This document shows positions 1 through 9,232 of a stretch of 64,000 bases of DNA, in pieces (position 1 is the stretch's first letter; every line of letters starts with the position of its first letter). Location of the stretch: NCBI RefSeq assembly GCF_025950235.1, contig NZ_JAPDDT010000011.1:144791-208790 (forward strand). The letters run 5' to 3'. Position numbers and translations under genes: made by a program. The notes under the pieces are model-generated. The model did not search any database, was not told the DNA's origin, and saw only the letters and a list, made by a program, of their open reading frames with translations. This DNA comes from Luteolibacter arcticus. GTDB lineage: Bacteria > Verrucomicrobiota > Verrucomicrobiia > Verrucomicrobiales > Akkermansiaceae.

Positions 1-15
1 ACGATTTCCAACTCG

Positions 16-2208
16 CTATTTCGCCGCGACGCGCATGCGGGCGGCGGTGTGGCCGGGGGCTTCGGCGGTGATCTCCCATGCGCCGCCGGGTTGCGCGGAG
101 CCGAGGGGGGGGGATAGCCGGAGCTTGCCAGCGCCGCTGCCGCGGGTTTCGGCCATGCCTTGGGCGAGGCCGAGGATGGCGCGGATGATCGACTCGCCCT
201 CGGCATCCGTGACCGCGGCTTGTGGAGGCATCGGGACTTCGCCCCACACGCCGCCGCCGCCGGTCTTGAGCTTGGCCTGCAGATGCGCGGCGGCATTGGC
301 TTGCTCGCGGTATTTCATCGCGACGTCGAGGTAGGCCGGGCCGACCGAGGTCTTGTCCACCTGGTGGCAGGCGAAGCACTGCCTGGAGGTGGCGAGCTTC
401 TCGATCTCCGGTGGAAGTTGCGGTCCGCCGGCATCGTGGCCGGTGGGCGGGATGTAGCGGGCGCGCACGATCAGCTTGGCAGGATCCGCCGCTCCCTTGA
501 TGGTGAAGCCGACTTCCTCACCGAAGCCGAGCTTGTCCGGCTTGCCGGCGAGTTCGAGGGCAAGTTGCGGGAGCGTTTGTTCCTGTTCCAGCGCCACGCG
601 GGCGACGGTGACCGCGCCCTTCGCATCGGTAGCCACCGCGCGCAGCTCGGAGCCACCGCCGGAGAGTGTGATGGAGTTGCCGCTGCCGACCTTGGTTTCG
701 TTGGCGCCGCGGGTGACCCACCACTCGACGGACACGCGGTCCTTGTCCGGATCGCTGGCGGTCGCGGTGTAGGTGGTGCCGGTGGTGCCGGTGGCGGCGA
801 CCGTGACAGCCGGTGGCTTGTTGCCGTCTGCCGGACGCAGGCTGCGAATGCGTCCGTTCTTGTTAAAGTACCAGTCGCCGCCGTATTCGAGCAGCCACAG
901 CGTGCCATCGGCGGCCATCTCGAGGTCCATCGGGTGCATGAGCTGGTCCATCAGCGGCTCCAGCTTCTCGAGCTTTTCCTCACGGCCGAGCTTGGCCTTC
1001 CACATCCGGCCGCGCATCCAGTCGTAGGTCAGCAGGGTGTGGTCGTCGCTCTTGTCCAGCAGGTTGAACTTTCTACGAGCATCATAGTAGAAGACCGGGC
1101 CGGCCATCGCATTGCGACCGCCGCCACCCACGGCGGGGAACTCGGGGCTGTTCCCGTAGGGATACCAGATGAAGGCCTTCTGCGCGGGCGGCAGGTCCAC
1201 GAGGCCGGTGTTGTGCTTGCCAGGATTCTTCGGCTTGGCCGGGTCGGTCATTTCGCCGGGCTTGCCAGTGGTGAAGTCGACGATGGGGTAGGGGCGATTG
1301 TCGGCGATGACGAAGGGCCAGCCGAAGTTGCCGGCTTGCTTGGCCTGGTTCACCTCATCGTGACCGGCCGGGCCCTTCGCTCCCGCGCCGCCCGCATCGG
1401 GACCGACCTCACCCCAATAGACGACGCGGGTCTTCGGGTCGATCGAGAGTCGGAAGGGATTGCGGCAACCCATCGCGTAGATCTCGGGGCACGTCTTCGC
1501 GGTGCCGGGCGGGAAGAGGTTGCCCTTGGGGATTTCGTAGCCGCTCTCGGTCGGGCGGATGCGCAGAATCTTGCCGCGGAGGTCATTGGTGCTGCCGGCG
1601 CTGCGCATCGCGTTGACGTGGTCGCGGCCATCGCGGTCGTCGATGGGGGCGAAGCCGCCGCTCTCGAAGGGATTGGTATTGTCGCCGGTGCTCAGGTGGA
1701 GCAGGCCGTCCGGTCCGAAGGCGAGCGAGCCGGCCTGGTGGCAGACCTTGTCGCGGCGGTCGGTGGGGATATCGAGCAGCACCTTCTCCGAGGAGAGATC
1801 GAGCTTGCCGTCCTTCAGTTCGAAGCGCGACAGGCGGTTGAGCATCTTCTCCGGATGGCTGAAGTAGAGGTAGAGCCGGCGGTTCTTCGTGAATGCCGGA
1901 TCGAGCGCCAGGCCGAGCAAGCCGTCCTCGCGCGCCCACGGTGAGTTCGTATCGGTGGCGCGCAGGGCCGTCACCGGCACGGTGCCGAGCTCGAAGACTC
2001 CGCCGGTGGACGGGCGGACGCGCAGCACCCGGCCCTCGCGCTCGATGACGATGAGGTCGCCATTCGGCACCACGGCGATCTCCATCGGGTCCCGGAGTTT
2101 TTCCGCAACCGTGGTGCTCTGGATCTCCGCGGCCATGGCCCACGAACTCGCGAGGGCGAGGAGCGCGGCGGTGCTGAGGAGACGATGGCGTGGGTGCGGG
2201 AAGTTCAT
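16..2208 (-). CDS. Secreted PQQ-dependent sugar dehydrogenase-like protein with C-terminal cytochrome c domain
   Basis: Predicted periplasmic or extracellular soluble-type glucose/sorbosone dehydrogenase of 730 aa. I chose the ATG at 2208 because a clear signal peptide follows it (basic start, hydrophobic core, cleavage near AMA-AE). Residues about 30-470 form the GSDH beta-propeller, with family motifs such as GLLGLALDPAF, STGDNTNPFES, DLRGKILRI and GCRNPFRLS. A PKD/Ig-like stretch follows. The last ~120 residues hold one haem motif CFACH and a likely distal Met in VPMPPQ. Family knowledge: such enzymes oxidise aldoses using PQQ, and the fused haem would pass electrons to a respiratory acceptor. 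The gene is divergent from the mannose-6-phosphate isomerase gene with a 206-bp gap. The substrate is not predictable from sequence. Confidence 0.85.
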   Translation of the reverse strand: MNFPHPRHRLLSTAALLALASSWAMAAEIQSTTVAEKLRDPMEIAVVPNGDLIVIEREGRVLRVRPSTGGVFELGTVPVTALRATDTNSPWAREDGLLGLALDPAFTKNRRLYLYFSHPEKMLNRLSRFELKDGKLDLSSEKVLLDIPTDRRDKVCHQAGSLAFGPDGLLHLSTGDNTNPFESGGFAPIDDRDGRDHVNAMRSAGSTNDLRGKILRIRPTESGYEIPKGNLFPPGTAKTCPEIYAMGCRNPFRLSIDPKTRVVYWGEVGPDAGGAGAKGPAGHDEVNQAKQAGNFGWPFVIADNRPYPIVDFTTGKPGEMTDPAKPKNPGKHNTGLVDLPPAQKAFIWYPYGNSPEFPAVGGGGRNAMAGPVFYYDARRKFNLLDKSDDHTLLTYDWMRGRMWKAKLGREEKLEKLEPLMDQLMHPMDLEMAADGTLWLLEYGGDWYFNKNGRIRSLRPADGNKPPAVTVAATGTTGTTYTATASDPDKDRVSVEWWVTRGANETKVGSGNSITLSGGGSELRAVATDAKGAVTVARVALEQEQTLPQLALELAGKPDKLGFGEEVGFTIKGAADPAKLIVRARYIPPTGHDAGGPQLPPEIEKLATSRQCFACHQVDKTSVGPAYLDVAMKYREQANAAAHLQAKLKTGGGGVWGEVPMPPQAAVTDAEGESIIRAILGLAQGMAETRGSGAGKLRLSPPLGSAQPGGAWEITAEAPGHTAARMRVAAK

Positions 2209-2275
2209 GGGGATCGTGCGAAGGCTGCCACTTTGACGTTCAATTGGCCTCCAATTCAACACGCGGCCAAAACAA

Positions 2276-2292
2276 TACGCATCTTTTCACAA
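2276..2292 (+). promoter_or_regulatory. Candidate operator box A (TAYGCRT-N4-NYRCAA)
   Basis: TACGCATCTTTTCACAA lies in the divergent region between the sugar dehydrogenase (start 2208) and the phosphomannose isomerase (start 2415). It matches the box seen upstream of several other genes here, differing from the others at position 12 (T for G). It is 122 bp before the isomerase start. Regulatory function is inferred from recurrence only. Confidence 0.4.
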
Positions 2293-2414
2293 CCGGATAT
2301 CAGCCACGCAACGGATCGCCGTGCAACCTCTCCACGGGGCCTGCATGCCACTTCCGGAGCCGCCGCTGTCGCCGCTGGAATGCACGTGTCCCGCTCACCC
2401 TTTCTCTCGCTCTC

Positions 2415-4178
2415 ATGCCTGTGCTCACCGCTTCCAACTACGACAAGCGCCCCCGCATCGATGTCCCCGGCCACGCTTGCCAGGTCGGCTGGAAAGCCAT
2501 TGGCCGCGAACTCGACGGGAAGCTCGCCAACTGCAATTCGCGGGGGCCGGTCGTGGTGGTCGAGTGCTATCCCGGCGTCGACGAACTCGAAGTCGCGGAT
2601 CAACTCGCGATGCTACTGAAGCCCGCGCTCACCTTGCTGGCGGCGTCTGCCTTGAAAAAGCCGGAGGAAATTGACGCGCTGGTCGAGCCCTTCCTCGGCG
2701 GTGACGATCCCGTGTTCGGATTCCTCAGCGATCTCACGTTGCCGCAGTTCTTCGATGCCGGGCGTCTGGATGCGCTCCAGCAACGGGTGAGGTCCGCCGG
2801 GGGGATTGCGCTCATCGTCGGTTGCGGTGCTTCGCTGATCGCCCCCGATGCCGATCTGGTCGTCTATGCCGACCTCGCGCGCTGGGAAGCCCAGCTCCGC
2901 TTCCGCCGCAACGAGAGCTCCAACCTCGGCGCGCAGAATCCCAAGCAGGCCGCGAGCCTGCAATACAAGCGGGCCTTCTTTGTCGATTGGCGGGTGGCGG
3001 ACCGGTTCAAGCTGCCACTGCTCGAACGCTGCGACTACGTGCTCGACACCAACACCGCCGCCACGCCGAAGCTCGCGGCGGGCGGGGCGGTCCGCGAGGG
3101 CTTGCGCCGCGCCGCCGCACGGCCGTTTCGGGTGGTGCCATTCTTCGACCCCGCGCCGTGGGGGGGGCAGTGGATGAAGGAAACTTGCGACCTCGATCGC
3201 TCGGCGAAGAACTACGGCTGGTGCTTCGATTGCGTGCCGGAGGAGAATAGCCTGCTGCTCGGCTTCGGCGAGGTGAAGGACTTCGAGATCCCCTCGATCA
3301 ATGTGGTCTTCCGCCATCCGGAGGAATTGTTAGGGGGGAAGATCCACGCGCGCTTTGGCGCGGAGTTCCCGATTCGCTTTGATCTCCTCGACACGATGGG
3401 CGGCGGCAATCTGTCGCTGCAGGTTCATCCGCTGAACGAATACATCCGCGACAAATTCGGGATGCCCTACACCCAGGACGAGAGCTACTACATGCTCGAT
3501 GCGGGTCCTGAGGCTCGCGTTTACCTCGGCTTCAAAACCGGTGTCGATCCCGAGGCCGTGATCCGCGACCTCAAGGCCTCGCAAACAGATCCCTCGAAGC
3601 AATTCCCCGCCGACGACCACGCCAACCGCTTCCCGGCGAAGAAGCACGACCACTTCCTGATTCCCGCCGGGACGATCCACTGCTCGGGCTCGGAAAGCAT
3701 GGTGCTCGAGATCAGCGCGACGCCTTACATCTTCACCTTCAAGCTGTGGGACTGGGCGCGTCTCGGTCTGGATGGCAAGCCGCGGCACATTCATCTCGAT
3801 CACGGCAAGGAGGTGCTGCAATTCGACCGCGATACCGAGTGGACGAAACGCAACCTCGTCAATCGCATCGAGCCGATCGCCAGTGGGGATGGCTGGACGG
3901 AAGAGCGCACCGGCTTGCACGAATCCGAGTTCATTGAAACGCGCCGCCATTGGTTCACCGGTACGGTCGAACACGACACGGAGGGCAATCTCAATGTGGT
4001 CAACCTCGTCGAAGGCCGCGAGGCGATCGTTGAGAGTCCGACCGGTGCTTTTGAGCCGTTCGTCGTCCACTACGCCGAGACCTTCATCGTGCCTGCGGCG
4101 GTGGGTGGCTACACGATCCGCCCGCATGGCGAGTCGGTGGGACAGTGCTGTGGGACGCTGAAGGCTTTCGTGCGGTGA
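2415..4178 (+). CDS. manA: Class I mannose-6-phosphate isomerase (two-domain form)
   Basis: Cytoplasmic Zn-dependent isomerase interconverting mannose-6-P and fructose-6-P; 587 aa, much longer than the ~310-390 aa of simple ManA. I chose the ATG at 2415 because YDKRPRIDV just after it and VVVECYPGV further on resemble the N-terminus of the long Bacteroidota/Verrucomicrobiota form. Residues ~1-270 form a nucleotide-kinase-like domain of unknown role, without an intact Walker A motif. The C-terminal cupin domain carries the expected metal ligands: Gln and His in LSLQVHP, Glu in QDESYYML and His in PAGTIHCSG. The sugar-phosphate context fits the carbohydrate genes elsewhere in the window. Confidence 0.88.
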   Translation: MPVLTASNYDKRPRIDVPGHACQVGWKAIGRELDGKLANCNSRGPVVVVECYPGVDELEVADQLAMLLKPALTLLAASALKKPEEIDALVEPFLGGDDPVFGFLSDLTLPQFFDAGRLDALQQRVRSAGGIALIVGCGASLIAPDADLVVYADLARWEAQLRFRRNESSNLGAQNPKQAASLQYKRAFFVDWRVADRFKLPLLERCDYVLDTNTAATPKLAAGGAVREGLRRAAARPFRVVPFFDPAPWGGQWMKETCDLDRSAKNYGWCFDCVPEENSLLLGFGEVKDFEIPSINVVFRHPEELLGGKIHARFGAEFPIRFDLLDTMGGGNLSLQVHPLNEYIRDKFGMPYTQDESYYMLDAGPEARVYLGFKTGVDPEAVIRDLKASQTDPSKQFPADDHANRFPAKKHDHFLIPAGTIHCSGSESMVLEISATPYIFTFKLWDWARLGLDGKPRHIHLDHGKEVLQFDRDTEWTKRNLVNRIEPIASGDGWTEERTGLHESEFIETRRHWFTGTVEHDTEGNLNVVNLVEGREAIVESPTGAFEPFVVHYAETFIVPAAVGGYTIRPHGESVGQCCGTLKAFVR

Positions 4179-4546
4179 GGCGCATGCCAGCCGGGATGCC
4201 GTTTTGCCCGCATCGTTTGGCGGGGTCCGCTGGGGGCGCGGGCCGCTGGCCCGCCGAGCGGTCCCTGGCGGCTTTTCTCGTCGTTAGCAGTTCGCGTGGA
4301 CCGCTTTGAATCTCTACGCGGCCTCGTCCGTGGATTTCAGCTAGCAAGCTTGCTTCTGCGGGCCGGAGGCTCCGCGATCCCAGCGGAGCCGGCACTGCGT
4401 GCCGGGCTCATGAATCGTCCCGTTGGGACTGCACGAAAATACGCGTTTTTGCACGAAATAGTATCAGTGAATTGCGTGGAAGGGCGGTAGAATGAGGGTT
4501 GCGCCGTTTGGATGCTCCTGTCCCTCGCGCCTCCCGTCCGCTCCTC
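4179..4546. other. Intergenic region with GC-rich hairpins
   Basis: No gene is supported in these 368 bp. They contain perfect or near-perfect hairpins at 4238-4254 (7-bp stem, 3-nt loop), 4368-4390 (8-bp stem) and 4386-4409 (10-bp stem with one bulge). None is followed by a T-run, so a REP-like role is as likely as termination. Box B (4440-4456) lies near the right end. Confidence 0.5.
4440..4456 (+). promoter_or_regulatory. Candidate operator box B
   Basis: TACGCGTTTTTGCACGA lies 90 bp before the start of the 1494-aa secreted protein gene. It belongs to the same TAYGCRT-N4-GYRCRA family as boxes A, C, D and E. It is flanked by a direct repeat GCACGAAA (4431-4438 and 4451-4458). Function is inferred from recurrence. 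Confidence 0.4.
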
Positions 4547-7500
4547 ATGAATCCGATTGCCCGTCTCCTCTGCCTGACCGTGGTGCCCGCCTGGGCCCTG
4601 CAGGCGGCTCCTGTCACCCGTGCCCGCGATTTCACCGAGGCGCTCGAACAAGCGCAGGCGAGCGGCAGCGACATCGTGGTGCTGCAGCGCGGCAGCGACT
4701 GGAATCGCTTGGGCGAAACGCTTTACCAGGGGGTGTGGCAGGCACCGGAATTCGAAAAGGAACTGGCCGAGGGCTTCGTGCTGGTGACGGTGGACCGGCC
4801 GGAGCAGGCGGGCGCGCCGGCACTCGGCAGCGGGGAAAGTGCGGCCGGGTTGACGCGATTTTTGGCAGCGACGGCCGCGGGGGCGAAGCTGCCCGAGAAC
4901 GAAGTTGCCTCGGTCCGCGCGGAAGGCGGGGCGTCGTTCAAGAAACGCGCCGATGGGACGTGGTTGCTGGACGATCCGAAGGGCGAGAAGAACCCGGCAC
5001 ACGATACGCTGCAGTTGAACGTGCGCGCCAGCCGCGGCGGGCAGGTGCTGCGCCTCGATTTCCTGCCGGATGCCTCGCTGCCGAATGGCGGTTCGGGTCG
5101 CGCGCCCAATGGCAATTTTGCCCTCAACGAGGTGAGCATCGTCGATGGCGACAAGCCGCTGGCGGCGACCCATGCGTGGGGCAACTCGCCGGAAGGCGCG
5201 GGTGCTGCCCAGCTTTTGTTAGACGGGGTCACTGACAAGCCCGACAAGGCATGGAATGGCGGAGCCCACACCCGTCAGGCGCGCACGCTGATGCTGGCAC
5301 TCGCCAAGCCGGTGCGCCCGGGCGCCAATCTCAAGGTGACCTTGACCGGTCGCTCGCAGTGGAACAATCACATCCCGGCCTGCTTGCGCGCCGCGGTGGT
5401 CGATGACGAGGGGATGGCCGCCTCGCTGGCGCGGGTGGCCGACGCGCAGTCGCAGGCGACCCGCAATGAAGCCTTCACGTGGTGGGATGGCGGCCGTTGT
5501 CCGCGGGTGGCGCTGGTGGACTCGGAAGGGCGGGGGATTGCCGCGCTCGATACGCCTCGCGGCGATCTAACACCGACGACGCTGGCGGCACAGGTGAAGA
5601 AGCTGCGCGAAACCCGCATCGCCCGCGATGAATGGCTGGCGAAGGCTGCCAAGGTCAGCGGCCCCGATCAGGCGGAACTGCTGCGCCAAGCGCTGGCGGA
5701 ACTCGATTTCGGCAACTGGCCCGGCAATGGGAATTGCTACAAGCCGATCCACGACCAGATCCGCGCGGCCGATCCCCAGGACGTGACCGGTGCGGTTCGC
5801 TGGCTCGGCTTTTCGAAGGATCCCAAGGGCGGCATCCCGTGGGCGAAGCCGGCGTGGAACGAGGCGCTCGATACGCAGGGCGGCAAGCGCGCGCTCACCG
5901 ACGCCGACTATCAGGAAGCGATCGCCCGCGTGGACAAGGAGCTGGCCGACCCGCGCAACAAGGTGCTCAGCCACGAAAACGTCCAGCGCATGATGGTGGC
6001 AAAATTCCACATCTACAAAGGTTGGAAGGGCCATGAGGACGAGCGCTTCAAGGTCCAACAGCAGATCGCCGATCTCGATCCCGCCACCTTCTGGGGCATC
6101 GGCGCACGCGGCTACATCGGGATGTATGGCAAGAGCGCGACGCCCTACCTGACCTACGGCTGGAAGCCGGAGCAGGTGAAAGCCGGTGCCAATACGTGGC
6201 GGATGGACGACACCGGCTACTTCTTCGACCACCCGGGCAGCTACAAGGTCGCGCTCACCCATGCCGCCGGGGCTGCCACGGTGAAGGTGAAGCGGCTGGC
6301 GTTGTTAGATGGCGACAAGGTGCTGGCCGAGGCCAAGCCCGACGCCGACCTGGGACCGGGCAAGGGCCGCGTGGAGGCGATCCTCGACTGCGCCGCGTGG
6401 CAGCCGGACCGCGCCTATGTCTTCGTCGCGGAAATCGAAGCCGCCCAGACCGACAGCGCCGGACGCTTCGCGATCGAGCCGTGGTTCACCGAGCCAGCCG
6501 CGACGACCCTCGCGACCGATCATTTCAAGGTCCGCCGCGACTTGCGCGACAAGCTGGCCGCCGCCTTCGCGCCCCACCGGAACGCGCTCGACAAGGCATT
6601 CGCTGGCGAGAGTGTGCGCCTCGACCTCGCCCGCCACGAGCTGATCCGCCGCTGCGGGCCGGAGGTCCTCGACCAAGTCGCCGCGAGCCCCGGCGGCAAG
6701 GAATTTCTCGAGGCCTTCACCGGCGATCTCGCGTGGCTGGAGTCATTCCTCGCCAATGACGAGGCGAAGTGGCCGCTGGCGATCGAGAACCTGCGCTTCC
6801 TCCATCGCAATGGCCGCGACCTCGACCAGCCGCTCTACCGGAAGGTCGCCACCGCCATGGCGCTGGCTGCCGGTGAGATGAACCGCTATCGCTTGTTAGA
6901 CCGCTACCACGGTGTCCTCCGCACTCATCGCGAGGGCTTGCTGCACGTGTCTTTCGAAGGCCTGGACACCCGCGAAATGCGCTGGGCGATCCCTCTGGCC
7001 GGCACCGACCGCGACTATCGCTTCATGGTGGATACCATGCAGCAGCGCCTTCGCGACTACCTCGGCGCCTGCTGGGGCATCGCCTACATCGACCCGAATG
7101 TTTACGGCTACTCGGTGCAGGGCTGGGGCTTCATCGATCCGTGGACGCACCACTACGGCACGGGGACTGGCGACCGGCCGTTCCCGGTTCACCGGATCGT
7201 CGGCGGCGTGTGCGGCACGCTGTCGGGCTTCGGTGCCACCGTGACCCAGGCGCACGGTGTGATGTCCACCACGGTCGGCCAGCCGGCGCACTGCGCGTAT
7301 GTCGTGCGTGTCGGCGAGGAATGGCCGACCGGCAATGATGTTTCCGGCCCGGAGACCAATGGCGCGTCGGTGTATGAAGGCACCGGCTTTCCCACCATGC
7401 ACCGGCTCTACGAGGTGGTGCACGGCGACACGGCCGCTTTCCTGAAGTCGTCGCGTCTTGCGTGGGCGGCGCACGTTTATCTCGACCGCCGCCGGCCGCT

Positions 7501-9031
7501 GGTGCGCGTGATGCCCGGCATGACCTATGCCGTCTATGACTTGCCCGGTGGCAAGGTGGACGACATGGCCAAGCTCAAGCCGGTGAAGACCGGTGTGGCC
7601 AGCGGCTTCGATCTTTCCGAAGTGCTGCCCGCGAATCCGGTGAACTTCGGCGTGGCGTGGGAAGGCGAGATCGAAGTGAGCGGCGACGGTCCCGTGACGG
7701 TTCAACTGAAGAGCGACGACGCTTCGCGCCTGAAGATCGGCAACCACCTCGTCCCCTGCAATCAGGCACCGATGGAACTCAAACTCCGCTCCGGCACTCA
7801 TCCGGTGAAGCTCGAGTATGGCCAGGCTGGCGGCAATTGGTCGCTCGCCGTGACTTGGTCCGGGCCCGCCGAGTGGGATGCCGATTGGTCGGGAGCCTAT
7901 CTGCAAGCGATCGCCGCGCAGCCGATCAACTACCCGCTTTTGTTAGAAACGATCAAGTCGTTCGAAAGCGCCAGCGACCTGCCGAAGGGCACATGGCAAA
8001 AACTGATCGGCCAGATCGCCACGGCCTATGCGCCGTATCACGAAGCGGCGTGGGCTTTGGTCAACCGCTGCTATGGCAAGGTCGCGCCGACGCTGGCACC
8101 CGCCGAGCGGCTGGAGCTGTTGCTGGCCAGCCATCGACACATCACGCAGGCGAAGGCACCGAAGTTCATGGGCTATAACCTGGCCGCAGTCCTCAACATC
8201 CAGGCTGAATCGCTTGGTGATCCTGCGATGGCGTTGTCCTTCTTCGAGAAGCTGCTCGCCATCCATTACTCCGAGACACCCACCGCCAACCGGGTCTTCG
8301 GCGACGTGCTGAACTGGGGCCGCACGCGCTTCACCGCGAAGCCGGAGACGGCCGCGGGATTCGCCAAGGCGGTCGGCAGCTTCTTCTCCGCTCGCGGCGA
8401 GAGCCTTGGCGTCGACAGCATGCGCAATCAGATCGTTGCCGGCATCAAGGCAGCATCGGATGCCGGCGACCTCGCTTCGTGGCGCTTGTGGAGCGAGATG
8501 GCGGCCCGCTTCCTGCCGCCGCTTGCACCCGGCGACGTGCACCTGAATGCCGAGCAGGCCAAGGCCGCGCCGAAGCTGCCAACGTCCGGCAGCCTGCTAT
8601 CGAAGGACGGGCTGCTGCAGACCAGCAGCGCGTGCCAGTTCGACCGCCCGCTTTCTTACCGTGCCGTGCTCGATGGCAGCGCGCCCGGCTGGTTTGACAC
8701 CGAGGCCGAAGCCAAGCCATGGGCCCAGATCATGCTGGCCGGTGAGGCGGAGATCACCGGGATCGTCGCGGTGAATCGCTATGAGTTCAAACCGGAGCAA
8801 GAGGAGTTCCAGTGGGCCGCGCCGTTCAAGGTGCTCGTCTCCACCGATGGCAAGACTTGGACCGAAGCCGCCACCTGCGACAAGGCGGAGGCGGTGATGC
8901 GCATCGACCTGCCCGGCAAACCACGTGCCCGCTACGTCCGGCTTGAGCGTCAGGCTCCGGCGGATGCGTCGAAGCCGCCGGGGCGCTTTCACTTGCGCAA
9001 CTTCCTGGTCTTCGGCCGCAAGATGTATTGA
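4547..9031 (+). CDS. Large secreted multidomain protein (thioredoxin-like fold, discoidin-like, PA14)
   Basis: A 1494-aa protein with no enzymatic assignment I can support. The ATG at 4547 starts a signal peptide (hydrophobic core ARLLCLTVVPAWALQA). Residues ~25-90 resemble the thioredoxin-like domain of secreted planctomycete/verrucomicrobial proteins, with GSDW where the redox site normally begins, but the CxxC is absent. A beta-sandwich region follows (~125-260), then a long helical, conserved-looking centre (~280-1020) with a Trp/Tyr/Gly-rich segment near residues 820-960. A PA14-like domain lies at ~1040-1110 (motif KSDDASRLKIG) and a discoidin/F5-8C-like domain at ~1390-1490 (motif RARYVRLERQ). 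The domains suggest carbohydrate binding on the outside of the cell. Candidate box B lies upstream. Confidence 0.6.
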   Translation: MNPIARLLCLTVVPAWALQAAPVTRARDFTEALEQAQASGSDIVVLQRGSDWNRLGETLYQGVWQAPEFEKELAEGFVLVTVDRPEQAGAPALGSGESAAGLTRFLAATAAGAKLPENEVASVRAEGGASFKKRADGTWLLDDPKGEKNPAHDTLQLNVRASRGGQVLRLDFLPDASLPNGGSGRAPNGNFALNEVSIVDGDKPLAATHAWGNSPEGAGAAQLLLDGVTDKPDKAWNGGAHTRQARTLMLALAKPVRPGANLKVTLTGRSQWNNHIPACLRAAVVDDEGMAASLARVADAQSQATRNEAFTWWDGGRCPRVALVDSEGRGIAALDTPRGDLTPTTLAAQVKKLRETRIARDEWLAKAAKVSGPDQAELLRQALAELDFGNWPGNGNCYKPIHDQIRAADPQDVTGAVRWLGFSKDPKGGIPWAKPAWNEALDTQGGKRALTDADYQEAIARVDKELADPRNKVLSHENVQRMMVAKFHIYKGWKGHEDERFKVQQQIADLDPATFWGIGARGYIGMYGKSATPYLTYGWKPEQVKAGANTWRMDDTGYFFDHPGSYKVALTHAAGAATVKVKRLALLDGDKVLAEAKPDADLGPGKGRVEAILDCAAWQPDRAYVFVAEIEAAQTDSAGRFAIEPWFTEPAATTLATDHFKVRRDLRDKLAAAFAPHRNALDKAFAGESVRLDLARHELIRRCGPEVLDQVAASPGGKEFLEAFTGDLAWLESFLANDEAKWPLAIENLRFLHRNGRDLDQPLYRKVATAMALAAGEMNRYRLLDRYHGVLRTHREGLLHVSFEGLDTREMRWAIPLAGTDRDYRFMVDTMQQRLRDYLGACWGIAYIDPNVYGYSVQGWGFIDPWTHHYGTGTGDRPFPVHRIVGGVCGTLSGFGATVTQAHGVMSTTVGQPAHCAYVVRVGEEWPTGNDVSGPETNGASVYEGTGFPTMHRLYEVVHGDTAAFLKSSRLAWAAHVYLDRRRPLVRVMPGMTYAVYDLPGGKVDDMAKLKPVKTGVASGFDLSEVLPANPVNFGVAWEGEIEVSGDGPVTVQLKSDDASRLKIGNHLVPCNQAPMELKLRSGTHPVKLEYGQAGGNWSLAVTWSGPAEWDADWSGAYLQAIAAQPINYPLLLETIKSFESASDLPKGTWQKLIGQIATAYAPYHEAAWALVNRCYGKVAPTLAPAERLELLLASHRHITQAKAPKFMGYNLAAVLNIQAESLGDPAMALSFFEKLLAIHYSETPTANRVFGDVLNWGRTRFTAKPETAAGFAKAVGSFFSARGESLGVDSMRNQIVAGIKAASDAGDLASWRLWSEMAARFLPPLAPGDVHLNAEQAKAAPKLPTSGSLLSKDGLLQTSSACQFDRPLSYRAVLDGSAPGWFDTEAEAKPWAQIMLAGEAEITGIVAVNRYEFKPEQEEFQWAAPFKVLVSTDGKTWTEAATCDKAEAVMRIDLPGKPRARYVRLERQAPADASKPPGRFHLRNFLVFGRKMY

Positions 9032-9105
9032 TCCGCGGGTCTCACGGGTCTTCCTGAGAAAGCGATCGGCCTGCATTTGTTCCGCCCCCTCCGGGGTCAA
9101 ATTCG

Positions 9106-9122
9106 TATGGGTTTTTAGGCAA
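9106..9122 (+). promoter_or_regulatory. Weak candidate operator box F
   Basis: TATGGGTTTTTAGGCAA matches the outer positions and T-run of boxes B and E but differs at three core positions. It lies 110 bp before the YdjY-domain gene, in the same orientation as the others. Like box G, it is followed by AAGGGAG. Confidence 0.22.
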
Positions 9123-9232
9123 GGGAGAGGGAGTCATTTCGGCTGGATCGCGTCACCTTGTGTCAGATTGGAGCATGGTTCGGGATGTTTATGGCATTCC
9201 GGTTTCCGTCTTCGCAAGGCCCCGGCCCGCTT

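Noticed and set aside
160..1944. Long open frame antisense to the sugar dehydrogenase
   Set aside because: GC-rich codon bias leaves open shadow frames. The translation is low-complexity Arg/Gly/Ala-rich with no family motifs, while the opposite strand has a signal peptide, propeller and haem motifs.
4238..4254. Hairpin downstream of the phosphomannose isomerase as an intrinsic terminator
   Set aside because: It has a perfect 7-bp stem but no following T-run. It is kept only as part of the hairpin-rich intergenic region.
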